From Parachryseolinea silvisoli (GTDB lineage: Bacteria > Bacteroidota > Bacteroidia > Cytophagales > Cyclobacteriaceae), in assembly GCF_021190955.1 (NCBI RefSeq), contig NZ_JAIOAO010000001.1, forward strand, positions 1 to 64,000: 64,000 nt of DNA, written 5' to 3'. The position numbers and the translations under genes are program-made. Shown here piece by piece: positions 43,766 through 52,431 of this stretch; position 1 is the stretch's first letter, and every line of letters begins with the position of its first letter. The notes below the pieces were generated by a model that had not been told where the DNA came from, made no database searches, and saw only the letters and a list, made by a program, of their open reading frames with translations.

Positions 43766-46195
43766 TCAACGGCCGATCCTGGCCTGCAGAGTTACGTAGA
43801 TCCCCCTCCCATCGGCAGGGATGATCCCCGGCCCGGGGTAGCTCTCAGCACGACGGGTGAAATAGTGCTCATTCAGCAGATTGTTGCAGCTGGCCTGTAA
43901 CGTCAGCATCTTCCAGCCATACGAGAGCGACAAGTCCATTACCTGGTATGCCGGGATAATGCCTTCAATGGCACCTGCTGTAGACTCGGCGTTGCTCGCA
44001 TCGGAATAATGTTTACCCGTGTAGCTAAACTGTAGACTCGCCGTTAGGGTTTTCCATTTTGCCGTTGTTCCCGTGCGCAACATAAAGGGCGGTACCATCT
44101 CTACTTTGTTGTTCTCGCGAATGGTATTGTCGTCCGTATGGATATAGCGTGCATCAATCACGGATGTGTTCACAAACACTGTCCAGGTAACGGCGGGCTT
44201 ATGTGGGAACAGTGCCGAAATATTTACTTCACCAAGCGACTCGACGCCCAGAATGCGCGCATCTGCGATGTTGCCGCGCCGGCGAATGTCGCGCCCCACA
44301 GTGTCCGTGTCCAGCATCTGCCCGATGCGATCTTTGTAGGCTACCTGGAAGACCGAAAGCTCGTACGTAAATACCTGCCCGGCAGTGCCACGTATACCCA
44401 TGTCGGCGGTATACCCTTTTTCGTCGTGTATGTTCGGGTCCACATAGAAGTTAGGATTCTGAATGCGCAGGTCGCTGAAGTTAATGGCGCGGTAATTTTG
44501 TGAGAGGTTGGCATACGCCTCCAACACCTCCGAAGGCCGGTAGCTCAAGCCTATACCGGCGATGACAAAACTGCGGTTGCGATCCAGGTCTTCGTCCTGA
44601 CGTACATCCGATACGATAGTACCCGCCTGGTTACGCAGGATGGTGCGATAATACCCGTTGGAAAATGTCTGTATATTTTCAACCCGTATACCGGGTGTGA
44701 TGCTTAACCGGTCTGTGAGAACAAAGATGTTTTCAACAAAGGCTGCATAGTTCAGGTTTTTAAAACGATAGTCGGAATTTTCAACGTTGTCAGGATTGAG
44801 AAAATAAAAGTCCGGCCCGGCGGCGTCATTACCATCGCCTTGAATCGCGGTGGAGTGCCCACTGTAGAGTCTTATGCCCCCCAGGAAAACGTGGTTGCGA
44901 CCCAGTAGCGTGTAGTGATGCAGCAACCGAGTTTCATTGCCAATGTTTTCGAAGTCGCCGTCGATCAGGGTGCGGTTTTCGCCATCATCCGCCTGATTGA
45001 TCCGCTGCATGTTGCCGATCGAGCTGCGGGTCGCCAGCAGGCCGAAGTTGCGTATGTTGAGCTGCGTGCGTGGGCTTAGGGCATAGGTGGCATTGAGCGC
45101 TAACAAATCCCATCGTACCCGAAACCAGTTACGCGCACGCAACGATTGCCGTGGATCTTCGGCAAACATCCGGTCGGTCTCCCCGCCGGGTTGCTGGGCC
45201 AGGTAATTCATGTGCGTAATATCGAGGTTGACCGCTAGCTTCCTGGTCACCTGATAATTTAGGGAGGCAAAGGCATTGTGGTAATCAAACTCACTGTTGG
45301 GGCGATAACCGTCGCCTTGTTTGAATTGATAGTAGGCATAGTAGTTCAGCTTACCATCCGCGACGGTTCCTCCCACGCTGTTAAACGAGCCAAAGAAATT
45401 CCAGGAGCCCAGCGTCTGGCGCGAAGTGACTTCTATCTTTTTATCGATCGGGCCTTTCTTAAACCGGAAGTTTAACATACCGCCAAACTGTGTACCATAT
45501 TGTAACGAAGCGGCACCACGAATGATCTCGATGCGATCTATAGCTTCTGCCGGCGGCGTGTAATAACTTTCGGGATATCCTAACGCATCGGCACTGATGT
45601 CGTAACCATTCTGCCGTGTGTTGAAGCTCGCGGTGCGATTAGGGTTGAGCCCACGGCCGCCAATACCTAACTGTAAGCCTACACCGTCGCTCTCCCAAAT
45701 ATTAAGGCCCGTGACGCGACCATACAGCTGCCGGGGATTGTTTGTAGCCAGGTTAGCCGTTAGATTACTGACCAATACCACTTCAGTCTTTTTACCTTCC
45801 TGTAAACCAAAATTCTCCACTGCCGCCAGGCGCGTCATACCCAATACACTTTCCTGGGCGGCTTGTACCTCCACGGCATCGAGTTCCTGACGTAGATCTT
45901 GCAGCGTAAAGTGCAGGTCTATGGAGGGCTGGCTGAGAATTATAGCTTGTTCAATAGTTTGCTTTCCCAAGGCAAACACAACGATGGTATAATTGCCCCA
46001 CGGTACGTTAACCAATTGGAAATGACCCTCGCTATCGCACTGTGCGACGAAGGAGGTTCCTTTCAGTGCGACGGTGGCGGTCGTTAGCGTTTCTCCGACC
46101 GAGGTGACTGTGCCGGTCACCTGCCCTTTTTGAGCATACCCGGTCAGCGTGGCCAGGCAGAAAAGCAATAACCAATAAAGCCGGCCGTTCTTCAT
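43766..46195 (-). CDS. TonB-dependent receptor (FecA-like)
   Basis: An 809-residue outer-membrane receptor: signal peptide (ends near GYAQ), a carboxypeptidase-like strand domain (GQVTGTVTSVGETLTTATVA, common in Bacteroidota receptors), a plug with YGRVTGLNIWESDG and DRIEIIRGAASLQYGTQFGG, and a barrel. The plug resembles ferric-dicitrate receptors. It is the last gene of the imelysin/DHOR/HTTM operon and overlaps the HTTM gene by 4 bp. The ligand is unknown; iron or another metal complex fits the Fur-like control. Confidence 0.9.
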   Translation of the reverse strand: MKNGRLYWLLLFCLATLTGYAQKGQVTGTVTSVGETLTTATVALKGTSFVAQCDSEGHFQLVNVPWGNYTIVVFALGKQTIEQAIILSQPSIDLHFTLQDLRQELDAVEVQAAQESVLGMTRLAAVENFGLQEGKKTEVVLVSNLTANLATNNPRQLYGRVTGLNIWESDGVGLQLGIGGRGLNPNRTASFNTRQNGYDISADALGYPESYYTPPAEAIDRIEIIRGAASLQYGTQFGGMLNFRFKKGPIDKKIEVTSRQTLGSWNFFGSFNSVGGTVADGKLNYYAYYQFKQGDGYRPNSEFDYHNAFASLNYQVTRKLAVNLDITHMNYLAQQPGGETDRMFAEDPRQSLRARNWFRVRWDLLALNATYALSPRTQLNIRNFGLLATRSSIGNMQRINQADDGENRTLIDGDFENIGNETRLLHHYTLLGRNHVFLGGIRLYSGHSTAIQGDGNDAAGPDFYFLNPDNVENSDYRFKNLNYAAFVENIFVLTDRLSITPGIRVENIQTFSNGYYRTILRNQAGTIVSDVRQDEDLDRNRSFVIAGIGLSYRPSEVLEAYANLSQNYRAINFSDLRIQNPNFYVDPNIHDEKGYTADMGIRGTAGQVFTYELSVFQVAYKDRIGQMLDTDTVGRDIRRRGNIADARILGVESLGEVNISALFPHKPAVTWTVFVNTSVIDARYIHTDDNTIRENNKVEMVPPFMLRTGTTAKWKTLTASLQFSYTGKHYSDASNAESTAGAIEGIIPAYQVMDLSLSYGWKMLTLQASCNNLLNEHYFTRRAESYPGPGIIPADGRGIYVTLQARIGR

Positions 46196-47529
46196 TTCCT
46201 ATCAGTATAAGGTAAGATCCAATTTTTAGGTTGCCAACCATCTTCGAGGACCACCAGGTTCTGGTGCGGGTCAATCAAGGGCTGGCTGGGTTGCGCGTTG
46301 AGGGTAACGTATACCTCGGCTCGCACGGCGGGCGAAGATACACCCTTTGCTGCATAGTACCGGGATAAAAAGTGCGCGTACTGCAAGATCATGTCCGGCT
46401 GCATGGCCATCTGCTTCTCCTGGTGCGCATTTAGAAACTGGCTATTCACCACGACGCCTTCCCGGCCCGTACGTGCGTCTTTTACATAGAACGTCGCCGT
46501 GCCGGCTTTCTCCATCAGCATCACACGCCAGGAGAATCGATAACCCTCTTCCGTCCAGAAAAGGTTGCCGGGGTATAGCAGATAACGCCAGGGAAACAAT
46601 AGTTGAAAAACAAAGTAGAGTATAAATAGACCTTGTAACACGCGATGAACGGGGGCGATAGACGAGACCTGTGCCGATGCAACCGATCGAATCCTGAACA
46701 TACGCCGCAAGCGCTCGTGAAAGCGTTTATGCCATGTATCGGAGAAAAAGATCAGCGCGGCGCCGGCCATCACCAACGGAAAGACACCGATCTGAAACAA
46801 GACACCTGTCAGTGCGTGAAAGACGATAACCGTCACAAATGCCCAGGGGCGCGTGCGACGGTATAGTAAAAAGAACACAATGGTGCAATCGTACAGCATG
46901 CCGGCCCAGCTAAAAATGTATGGGGTTATCTCCCACCGGAAAATCGCGCCAATCAGCGGCAGTCTGTCATGTGCGGGCAACCAGATGCGAAGTGGCATGG
47001 CTTCTATAAGCCAATCGTAGTTGATCTTCGCCAGACCGGCATATAGGTAGACAATGGCGAGCTGCGCTTGAAACACCACGATCCAAAAATGCGGTACGTG
47101 TGTTTGTCGCAAGTACGGGTGACGGGCTGCATCCAACGAAAAATGCCGGTGTGCCGGCGCCACGATCAGTAGCAGGCATATCAGGCTGACAAAGTAATAG
47201 TGGTTGAGGTAGTACGTCAGGTCGACAAGCTCCGTGTACGTAAACAACAGAAACAGCGCCACGGCGGCGATTCGATAATAGTACCCCAGCATCACACACA
47301 CAGCCGCAAGGATCAGAGCCAGGTGTATACCGTACATCCACGGCGCAGGCAATACCGCCACCCATCCAAACCCATAATACTTAAAATGGAAACCCGGCTG
47401 CAGGTAATGATCTTCCACCCATCCCAACCACAGGAAACGAACGGTGCTCACGATCATCAACGCACCGAAGATGATCCGGAACGTGACGAGCGGCGCGATG
47501 CTTACCGGACGTTGCAGGTAGGAAGCCAT
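46192..47529 (-). CDS. HTTM (vitamin-K-dependent gamma-carboxylase-like) membrane protein
   Basis: A 445-residue protein with about eight membrane helices and a soluble C-terminal part, matching the HTTM family related to vitamin-K-dependent gamma-carboxylase. The key motif YAGLAKINYDWL holds the Lys equivalent to the carboxylase active-site lysine (Lys218 in the human enzyme); LFWTEEGYRFSWRVMLMEK and TFYVKDARTG follow. Whether bacterial members carboxylate anything is not settled. Its place within an imelysin/di-haem oxidoreductase/TonB operon suggests a role in metal or haem handling (inference). Confidence 0.85.
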   Translation of the reverse strand: MASYLQRPVSIAPLVTFRIIFGALMIVSTVRFLWLGWVEDHYLQPGFHFKYYGFGWVAVLPAPWMYGIHLALILAAVCVMLGYYYRIAAVALFLLFTYTELVDLTYYLNHYYFVSLICLLLIVAPAHRHFSLDAARHPYLRQTHVPHFWIVVFQAQLAIVYLYAGLAKINYDWLIEAMPLRIWLPAHDRLPLIGAIFRWEITPYIFSWAGMLYDCTIVFFLLYRRTRPWAFVTVIVFHALTGVLFQIGVFPLVMAGAALIFFSDTWHKRFHERLRRMFRIRSVASAQVSSIAPVHRVLQGLFILYFVFQLLFPWRYLLYPGNLFWTEEGYRFSWRVMLMEKAGTATFYVKDARTGREGVVVNSQFLNAHQEKQMAMQPDMILQYAHFLSRYYAAKGVSSPAVRAEVYVTLNAQPSQPLIDPHQNLVVLEDGWQPKNWILPYTDRK

Positions 47530-47558
47530 ACGAAACCAAGGTTAAGCGCAATGGGTAG

Positions 47559-48683
47559 CTAGTCGCCGTCACCACTGCTATAGGTGATCGCGATACCTAA
47601 CCGCGACGACATGTCAGACTTAAAATAGCGCGTGTTTTTCTGCAGCTCGTCGTGCAGCGTCAGCACTTTTGCCATGGCATCGTCCGAAGCGATCTGTACC
47701 GATAAGGGCGGCGTTTCAGGAATGGCATTCAGTGCGGTTTGAATAACCGCCAGTTGCTGCTCTGTCGTAGCAATTAACTCGGGGCCGCCCGCTACTTCCT
47801 GCAAGTATTGTTTAAAGCCCGTATGATCGGTGCCATCGGCAGCGGTGCCGTTCCAGATGTTCACGGCAGATTGGTAGTGCGCTTTGATAAACTGCAGGGA
47901 GTAGCCGCTGTAATATGCCTCCACCTGTTCGGGCTCGCGTTGTATTTGTCCGGCCAATACTCCCAGCGGCAAACCCAGTTTGTAGTTTTTCAGAATCTCA
48001 TAGCTCTTGACAAACTCGTTATACAGCAGCGAGGTCGAGCTTCCTACGTCGGTGCCGTTGTTGCTGACAAACGCCGTGCGGTAGCTTCCTTTCCACGACG
48101 CTGTCACAGCATCGATGTATGTCTGTAAATGATCGGTTACAGCCGTCAGATAATCCCGGCGATTTTGTGATGCATACGCTGCGACAATCTTATCTTCCCC
48201 TGCGTCCGGACCAAAGAGCAGGTATTCAATCGTCAGCAAGCCACGGGTTGCACGTTTGGCATCGGTCATGGCAAACGTGTTCGTGCTGATCTTCTCTTCG
48301 ATCAACGTTACATCTACCGGAAAGACGCCAATCTCCTCCACCATCGTGCGCTGTGCGCCTTCCGCCCCACCGGGACCAAAATTAAAGGAGTTCACGTATT
48401 GAAACGATGAATGTGCGGTACGCCAGCTTGCCCGTGCGGCTTCGAGATTCTCGGCGGTAACGCCGGCGGTGAACGCGGTAATCGCGGCATGCAAGGCATG
48501 TATGTCGGTTTGCGCCCTGGTAAATTGAGGTACGATCAGGTGGTCGGCCATGTCAGTCAGCAGCGTGGTACGATCAAAATCCGGGCTGTCGTTCTTACTG
48601 TCGCTGCAGGCGATCATCAGACTGATCACGAGGCCCAGTATTCCGGCCGTATATCCCTTTACAAATTTACTATTCATGGTCAT
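47559..48683 (-). CDS. Imelysin-family lipoprotein with altered metal motif
   Basis: A 374-residue lipoprotein (lipobox ISLMIAC) of the imelysin/M75 family (related to EfeO and IrpA): LLTDMADHLIVPQFTRAQ, a helical body and AYYSGYSLQFIKAHYQSAVN. The family motif GxHxxE is here GLLTIE, so the metal-binding His is replaced by Leu while the Glu stays. The gene begins 1 bp after the DHOR stop. Imelysins occur in iron-uptake operons and are thought to bind metal or haem; the loss of His suggests this copy has a partner or structural role. Confidence 0.85.
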   Translation of the reverse strand: MTMNSKFVKGYTAGILGLVISLMIACSDSKNDSPDFDRTTLLTDMADHLIVPQFTRAQTDIHALHAAITAFTAGVTAENLEAARASWRTAHSSFQYVNSFNFGPGGAEGAQRTMVEEIGVFPVDVTLIEEKISTNTFAMTDAKRATRGLLTIEYLLFGPDAGEDKIVAAYASQNRRDYLTAVTDHLQTYIDAVTASWKGSYRTAFVSNNGTDVGSSTSLLYNEFVKSYEILKNYKLGLPLGVLAGQIQREPEQVEAYYSGYSLQFIKAHYQSAVNIWNGTAADGTDHTGFKQYLQEVAGGPELIATTEQQLAVIQTALNAIPETPPLSVQIASDDAMAKVLTLHDELQKNTRYFKSDMSSRLGIAITYSSGDGD

Positions 48684-48684
48684 G

Positions 48685-50118
48685 TTAAAGCGATTCTATA
48701 AATTTTATCACCGCATCCCGGTCCGCGACCGACAAACGCGTAAAGCCTTCCTTCGCCGCAGCTGCTTCACCGCCGTGCCACAGAATGGCTTCCGATATAT
48801 CGCGTGCCCGGCCGTCGTGCAGCAGGAAGGTGTGGTGGTTAACGGACTTGATCATACCAATGCCCCACAGTGGCGGAGTGCGCCACTCGCTGCCGGTCGC
48901 CAGAAAGTCAGGGCGGTTGTCGGCCAGTCCTTCCCCCATGTCGTGCAGCAACAAGTCGGTATAGGGCCGAATGGTTTGATTGTCGAGTGCCGTTACACTA
49001 TTGCCTGTGCCGGTTGTCATGCGTGGTACGTGGCAGGTTGCACACTGCAATGAGGTAAAGAGTTGTTTACCGCGCAGTACGGTTGCGTCGCTCCAATTGC
49101 GGCGAGCGGGTACTGACAAGGTTTTCATGTACGTGACGATCTTGTTAAGCGTCTCGTCGCTGATCTCGGGCTCACCATCTTCACTGCCCGTGGGTAGGTT
49201 TTTATAGCGCGTGCTTTGTTCGGCGGTCAGGCCGTCGCCCGGGTACAGCGATGAGGTGATGCCGATGTCGCCGTGCAGGGCACCGGCGGTTTGTTGCAGC
49301 ACGGTCGGTACGTTGGCCTTCCAGCCAAAACGCCCGAGGCTCGGTTGTTGTGAGGCTTCGTTCCAGACCACGTTCACGCGGCCCGAGATACCATCGCCGT
49401 TGCGATCGGCGGCATCTTCCAGTGATCGTATAAACGTCTCCGGCACGGCTTCGAGTAGACCCAGGCCCGGTACCTGCTGCGCGATGCGCGGCGAGTATAT
49501 CATAGCGGGGCTCATTGCGCCATATTGCAGACCTGCAAATGTATAGACCGGTTTGCGAAGAGTATACCCCGTACCATCGGCATACGCGCCGGTTATTTCT
49601 TCATAGGTCACACGCACCGTGCCTTCGGCATCGGCGCCCATGATGGCTTTGTCTTGAAACTGGCCACCATAATTCGGTTCATCCACAGGTTCACCGTGCA
49701 TCCCTTCACCGGGAATGCTCAGGCGGAACAATAGGCCGTTCAATACTTCATCGGGTGTAGCGGGGGGTTTGGCGCGGCCGTCTTTAAAGTGACAGCCACT
49801 GCACGAGATGGCGTTCATAACAGGCCCCAGGCCGTCCAGCGTTTTGACAGATGAAGGAGCCGTTACCCAGTTGCTGCGAAAGAACGAATTGCCGGTCACA
49901 AATTGTACCTGCTCGGCAGACGTCACGCCGTCACCCTGCTCACCAAACGCTTCTTCGGTTCGCGTGAAGGTGGTAAAGTTACTGCCACCCGAGAGCTCCT
50001 CCCCTTCTTCGGGCTGTATCGGGTCCTCGTCGTCACCGCTGTCACACGCCACCACCATCAGGCACATCAACATGCCTGTGAGCATCCCTAAAAAGGCATT
50101 TTTACGTGGAAAATACAT
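48685..50118 (-). CDS. Di-haem oxidoreductase-family lipoprotein
   Basis: A 477-residue lipoprotein (lipobox MVVAC) with two c-type haem sites: CSGCH at 106-110 and CATCH near 357-361. Other motifs are FTRTEEAFG and TPPLWGIGM. This is the di-haem oxidoreductase (DHOR, formerly 'thiol oxidoreductase') family, distantly related to di-haem peroxidases, often encoded beside imelysin genes. It may change the redox state of metal or of a partner protein at the cell surface or in the periplasm. It sits between the two imelysin genes. Confidence 0.9.
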   Translation of the reverse strand: MYFPRKNAFLGMLTGMLMCLMVVACDSGDDEDPIQPEEGEELSGGSNFTTFTRTEEAFGEQGDGVTSAEQVQFVTGNSFFRSNWVTAPSSVKTLDGLGPVMNAISCSGCHFKDGRAKPPATPDEVLNGLLFRLSIPGEGMHGEPVDEPNYGGQFQDKAIMGADAEGTVRVTYEEITGAYADGTGYTLRKPVYTFAGLQYGAMSPAMIYSPRIAQQVPGLGLLEAVPETFIRSLEDAADRNGDGISGRVNVVWNEASQQPSLGRFGWKANVPTVLQQTAGALHGDIGITSSLYPGDGLTAEQSTRYKNLPTGSEDGEPEISDETLNKIVTYMKTLSVPARRNWSDATVLRGKQLFTSLQCATCHVPRMTTGTGNSVTALDNQTIRPYTDLLLHDMGEGLADNRPDFLATGSEWRTPPLWGIGMIKSVNHHTFLLHDGRARDISEAILWHGGEAAAAKEGFTRLSVADRDAVIKFIESL

Positions 50119-50134
50119 ATGATCGTAAAATGAC

Positions 50135-50170
50135 TATGCTCAGTCGCCGGAAAGTCGGTGACTGAGCATA
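50135..50170 (-). promoter_or_regulatory. Strong hairpin between imelysin 1 and the di-haem gene
   Basis: A perfect 11-bp inverted repeat (TATGCTCAGTC at 50135-50145, GACTGAGCATA at 50160-50170) with a 14-nt centre that can pair further. On the minus strand it is followed by GTCATTTT, a poor T-run. It likely slows transcription or protects the upstream mRNA, giving more imelysin 1 than downstream products. Confidence 0.7.
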
Positions 50171-50201
50171 GCACAGTAAATATTTTTATATGTCGTCGCG
50201 A

Positions 50202-51401
50202 TTACTCCGATACTTCCGCACCCAACGACTGCGCCACGTCAGCGGAAAAGTCGCTTAGCGCCGTGAGCGCTCCGATCGCATCCCAGATAGCGTCGTTGTC
50301 GGCACTACCGGCTTTGATCGATTGATCAAAGGGAGCTTTGATCAGGTTGATCTTCGCTTCAGCATCTGCAAAGGCATCTTCCAGCTTTTTGGCCTTGGTG
50401 GCATCTGCATCTTCCGCAATATCTTTAAAGCTGGCGCCGTCTACCGTCGTACCATCCACACGGGTATACGAACCGTAGTATACGTTCTTCAAGCCTTTGA
50501 AATTCATCTTGATATCGTTCACGGTGTTGTCGCTAAAGCAAGAGTGCTCGTTTTCCTGGTCGTGCTCGTCTACCGCTACGGTCATACGCTCGCCGGCCAG
50601 CTCACCTTTGCTCAGCTCACCGAGTGCTTTGAAGATAAAGCCTACGGTTACCGGTGTTTCCGTTGTTTCTACAAACTTAGTACGATAGGTAGCACCGTCT
50701 TTCCAGGCATCGCGTACTTCTTTCAGGTTGTCCACCAGCAGCTCGGTGACCACTTTAAGGTACTGACCGCGGCGGGTTGCGTTCTCATGTGTGCCGCCTT
50801 CTGTCAGGTAATCGGTATAAGGACGATTGCCCGGACCGTCCTCGTTTAGATCTTGACCCCATAGCAGGAACTCGATGGCATGATAGCCGGTAAAGATCGA
50901 GGTCTCGCCAAAGCTTTCGTTCAGCTCTTCCAGCAAGCCTTTGGTGATCTCGGGATATTCTTCGTTGTTGTTGATCAGGTTCACACTTTCACCACTACTA
51001 CCAACGGTATAGTCAATAAAGCTTTCGTCAATGGGCCAGGCGTTGATCAGACCTTCTTTACCCAGCGGGCCGTTGGTTTCATCCTCGTTATCGATCGGGC
51101 CATTGTAAAAACGATATGCTTCGGTCTGGCCATAGGGCAGACGGGCCGCCAACCAGGCTGTCTTACAGGCGGTAAGTTTTTCAGCGGTAGGGGCCGCTAC
51201 GAAGGCATCTATCTGTGTCTTTAACGTTACCGCAGTGTTGTAGCTATCGTCGTAGCTGGCATACACAATGTCCGCATAGGTCTCGATGGCATCGGCCTCT
51301 TTATCTTCCAGGGAAGGGCCCGACGCGCCATCATCATCACTACAGGCCTGCACAAAAAGTGCTGCCGCCACGAAAAACGGGAGGTAAAGGCTTCTTTTCA
51401 T
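50202..51401 (-). CDS. Imelysin-family (M75-like) lipoprotein
   Basis: A 399-residue lipoprotein (lipobox LFVQAC20). Imelysin landmarks: TACKTAWLAARLPYGQTEAY, the metal-type motif GYHAIE (GxHxxE at 172-177) in GYHAIEFLLWG, and a long two-fold helical body. The family was named after an insulin-cleaving protease but now includes iron-regulated binding proteins (IrpA, EfeO-related). It is the first gene of the operon and has the Fur-like palindrome at its promoter. Confidence 0.9.
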   Translation of the reverse strand: MKRSLYLPFFVAAALFVQACSDDDGASGPSLEDKEADAIETYADIVYASYDDSYNTAVTLKTQIDAFVAAPTAEKLTACKTAWLAARLPYGQTEAYRFYNGPIDNEDETNGPLGKEGLINAWPIDESFIDYTVGSSGESVNLINNNEEYPEITKGLLEELNESFGETSIFTGYHAIEFLLWGQDLNEDGPGNRPYTDYLTEGGTHENATRRGQYLKVVTELLVDNLKEVRDAWKDGATYRTKFVETTETPVTVGFIFKALGELSKGELAGERMTVAVDEHDQENEHSCFSDNTVNDIKMNFKGLKNVYYGSYTRVDGTTVDGASFKDIAEDADATKAKKLEDAFADAEAKINLIKAPFDQSIKAGSADNDAIWDAIGALTALSDFSADVAQSLGAEVSE

Positions 51402-51420
51402 CTTTTAACTGGGGATTCTG

Positions 51421-51445
51421 TTTAGACTTAATCTAAACAAAGGTA
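51421..51445 (-). promoter_or_regulatory. -7 box and Fur-like palindrome of the imelysin operon
   Basis: On the minus strand TACCTTTG (51438-51445) is followed at once by a palindrome with perfect arms TTTAGA and TCTAAA (51421-51437). Same layout as before hmuT and the response regulator. Confidence 0.75.
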
Positions 51446-51925
51446 TATACGAAATCCGGTACAATGCAAACCTCCTCCTCTTGCCATTCCCCCAGGAAGG
51501 GCTATCCAAACAGCAAATTTCAATTCAAAAAACCTCCAAATTTTAATTCAATGACGCTTTTTCAAATGACCTGGGGTTAGCATTTTGACCTTTTGGCACC
51601 GCCAGGGGCCATTCGTACACAACCCACACGTTTCGTTTCGGTCGGAGCGCTTTCAGAAGACATCAACGCCGTTTTAATTCCATCATGATTAAAATACCCG
51701 ATTCAGGGTAAGTCTCCATACCAGGCATCGAGTAGCAAAAACTTTGTTCAGTTTATCCGGCCCAGACGATGGAAGGAGGCGTGCGGGGAAATAGCGGCTG
51801 AAATGGCTCAAAAGAGGTTAGGATGCTAATTTTGTTTTTTTAATTGATTGACTAACAGAAAGATAAATAATTATCCTTATTTAGATTTTTTCTACGGAAA
51901 GTGTTTTGGAATACAAACTTGTCGC
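51446..51925. other. Gene-free stretch with a short direct repeat
   Basis: No coding region is evident here. A 15-bp near-identical direct repeat (CAAATTTCAATTCAA at 51514-51528 and 51537-51551, one mismatch, 23-bp step) lies about 70-105 bp upstream of the imelysin promoter. A possible -7 box TAATTTTG lies near 51826 on the plus strand. Confidence 0.5.
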
Positions 51926-51933
51926 TACATTTG
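51926..51933 (+). promoter_or_regulatory. -7 box of the 121-residue unknown gene
   Basis: TACATTTG is a full match to TAnnTTTG, 8 bp before the ATG at 51942, with TTTTG 17 bp upstream (51904-51908). Confidence 0.55.
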
Positions 51934-51941
51934 CTCTCGAA

Positions 51942-52307
51942 ATGCAAGCTTTGGAAAATCAGGTGACCGAAACGCTCTTACTTACGCTCTCACGCACTGG
52001 AAGCAGATTTGCGTTGGTGGTGGGCGAGAAAACGTTCCAGCAGAACATCTGTGAGTTCATGCTCACGTTTTCATCCATGCAAGGAAAAAACATGGACGAG
52101 TACCTGAACAACCTGGCAACCGAGTTCGACCAGGTGCGCGTGCCCCTTTCCGGCTGCGGCAGATCCGTTACACTGTCACTATCTGATTTTGCCCGGCTTC
52201 GCTCCCTGTATGGCCAGCAGATGTTTGATCTGAAGTTGGAAGATATGCTGATGCGCCAGGGAATCTCCACGCACGAAACTGCCCTCCGGCAGACAGTCTG
52301 TATATAG
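51942..52307 (+). CDS. Unknown 121-residue soluble protein
   Basis: A 121-residue protein from MQALENQVTETLLLTL, start chosen by the promoter just upstream. Mixed helix and strand (FALVVGEKTFQQNICEFMLT, then VTLSLSDFARLRSLYGQQMF), no signal peptide, no motif I recognise. It is a separate unit before ferritin, 124 bp apart, on the same strand. Iron-linked function is only a guess from position. Confidence 0.6.
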   Translation: MQALENQVTETLLLTLSRTGSRFALVVGEKTFQQNICEFMLTFSSMQGKNMDEYLNNLATEFDQVRVPLSGCGRSVTLSLSDFARLRSLYGQQMFDLKLEDMLMRQGISTHETALRQTVCI

Positions 52308-52365
52308 ACTTGTTTTAAATAATACTCATTTCGCGTCGTTTCTTAGATCGTGTTATCTAACGCGG

Positions 52366-52373
52366 TATTTTTG
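52366..52373 (+). promoter_or_regulatory. -7 box of ferritin
   Basis: TATTTTTG matches TAnnTTTG, 58 bp before the ferritin ATG. No Fur-like palindrome is present, in contrast to the uptake operons. Confidence 0.45.
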
Positions 52374-52431
52374 TTTATTGAACATTGAGTCCTGCCCTAT
52401 GCAGGCGACCTGTGATAAACAAATAAAGAAC

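Noticed and set aside
52366-52431. Fur-like box at ferritin
   Set aside because: No TTTAGA/TCTAAA palindrome is present between the -7 box and the start.
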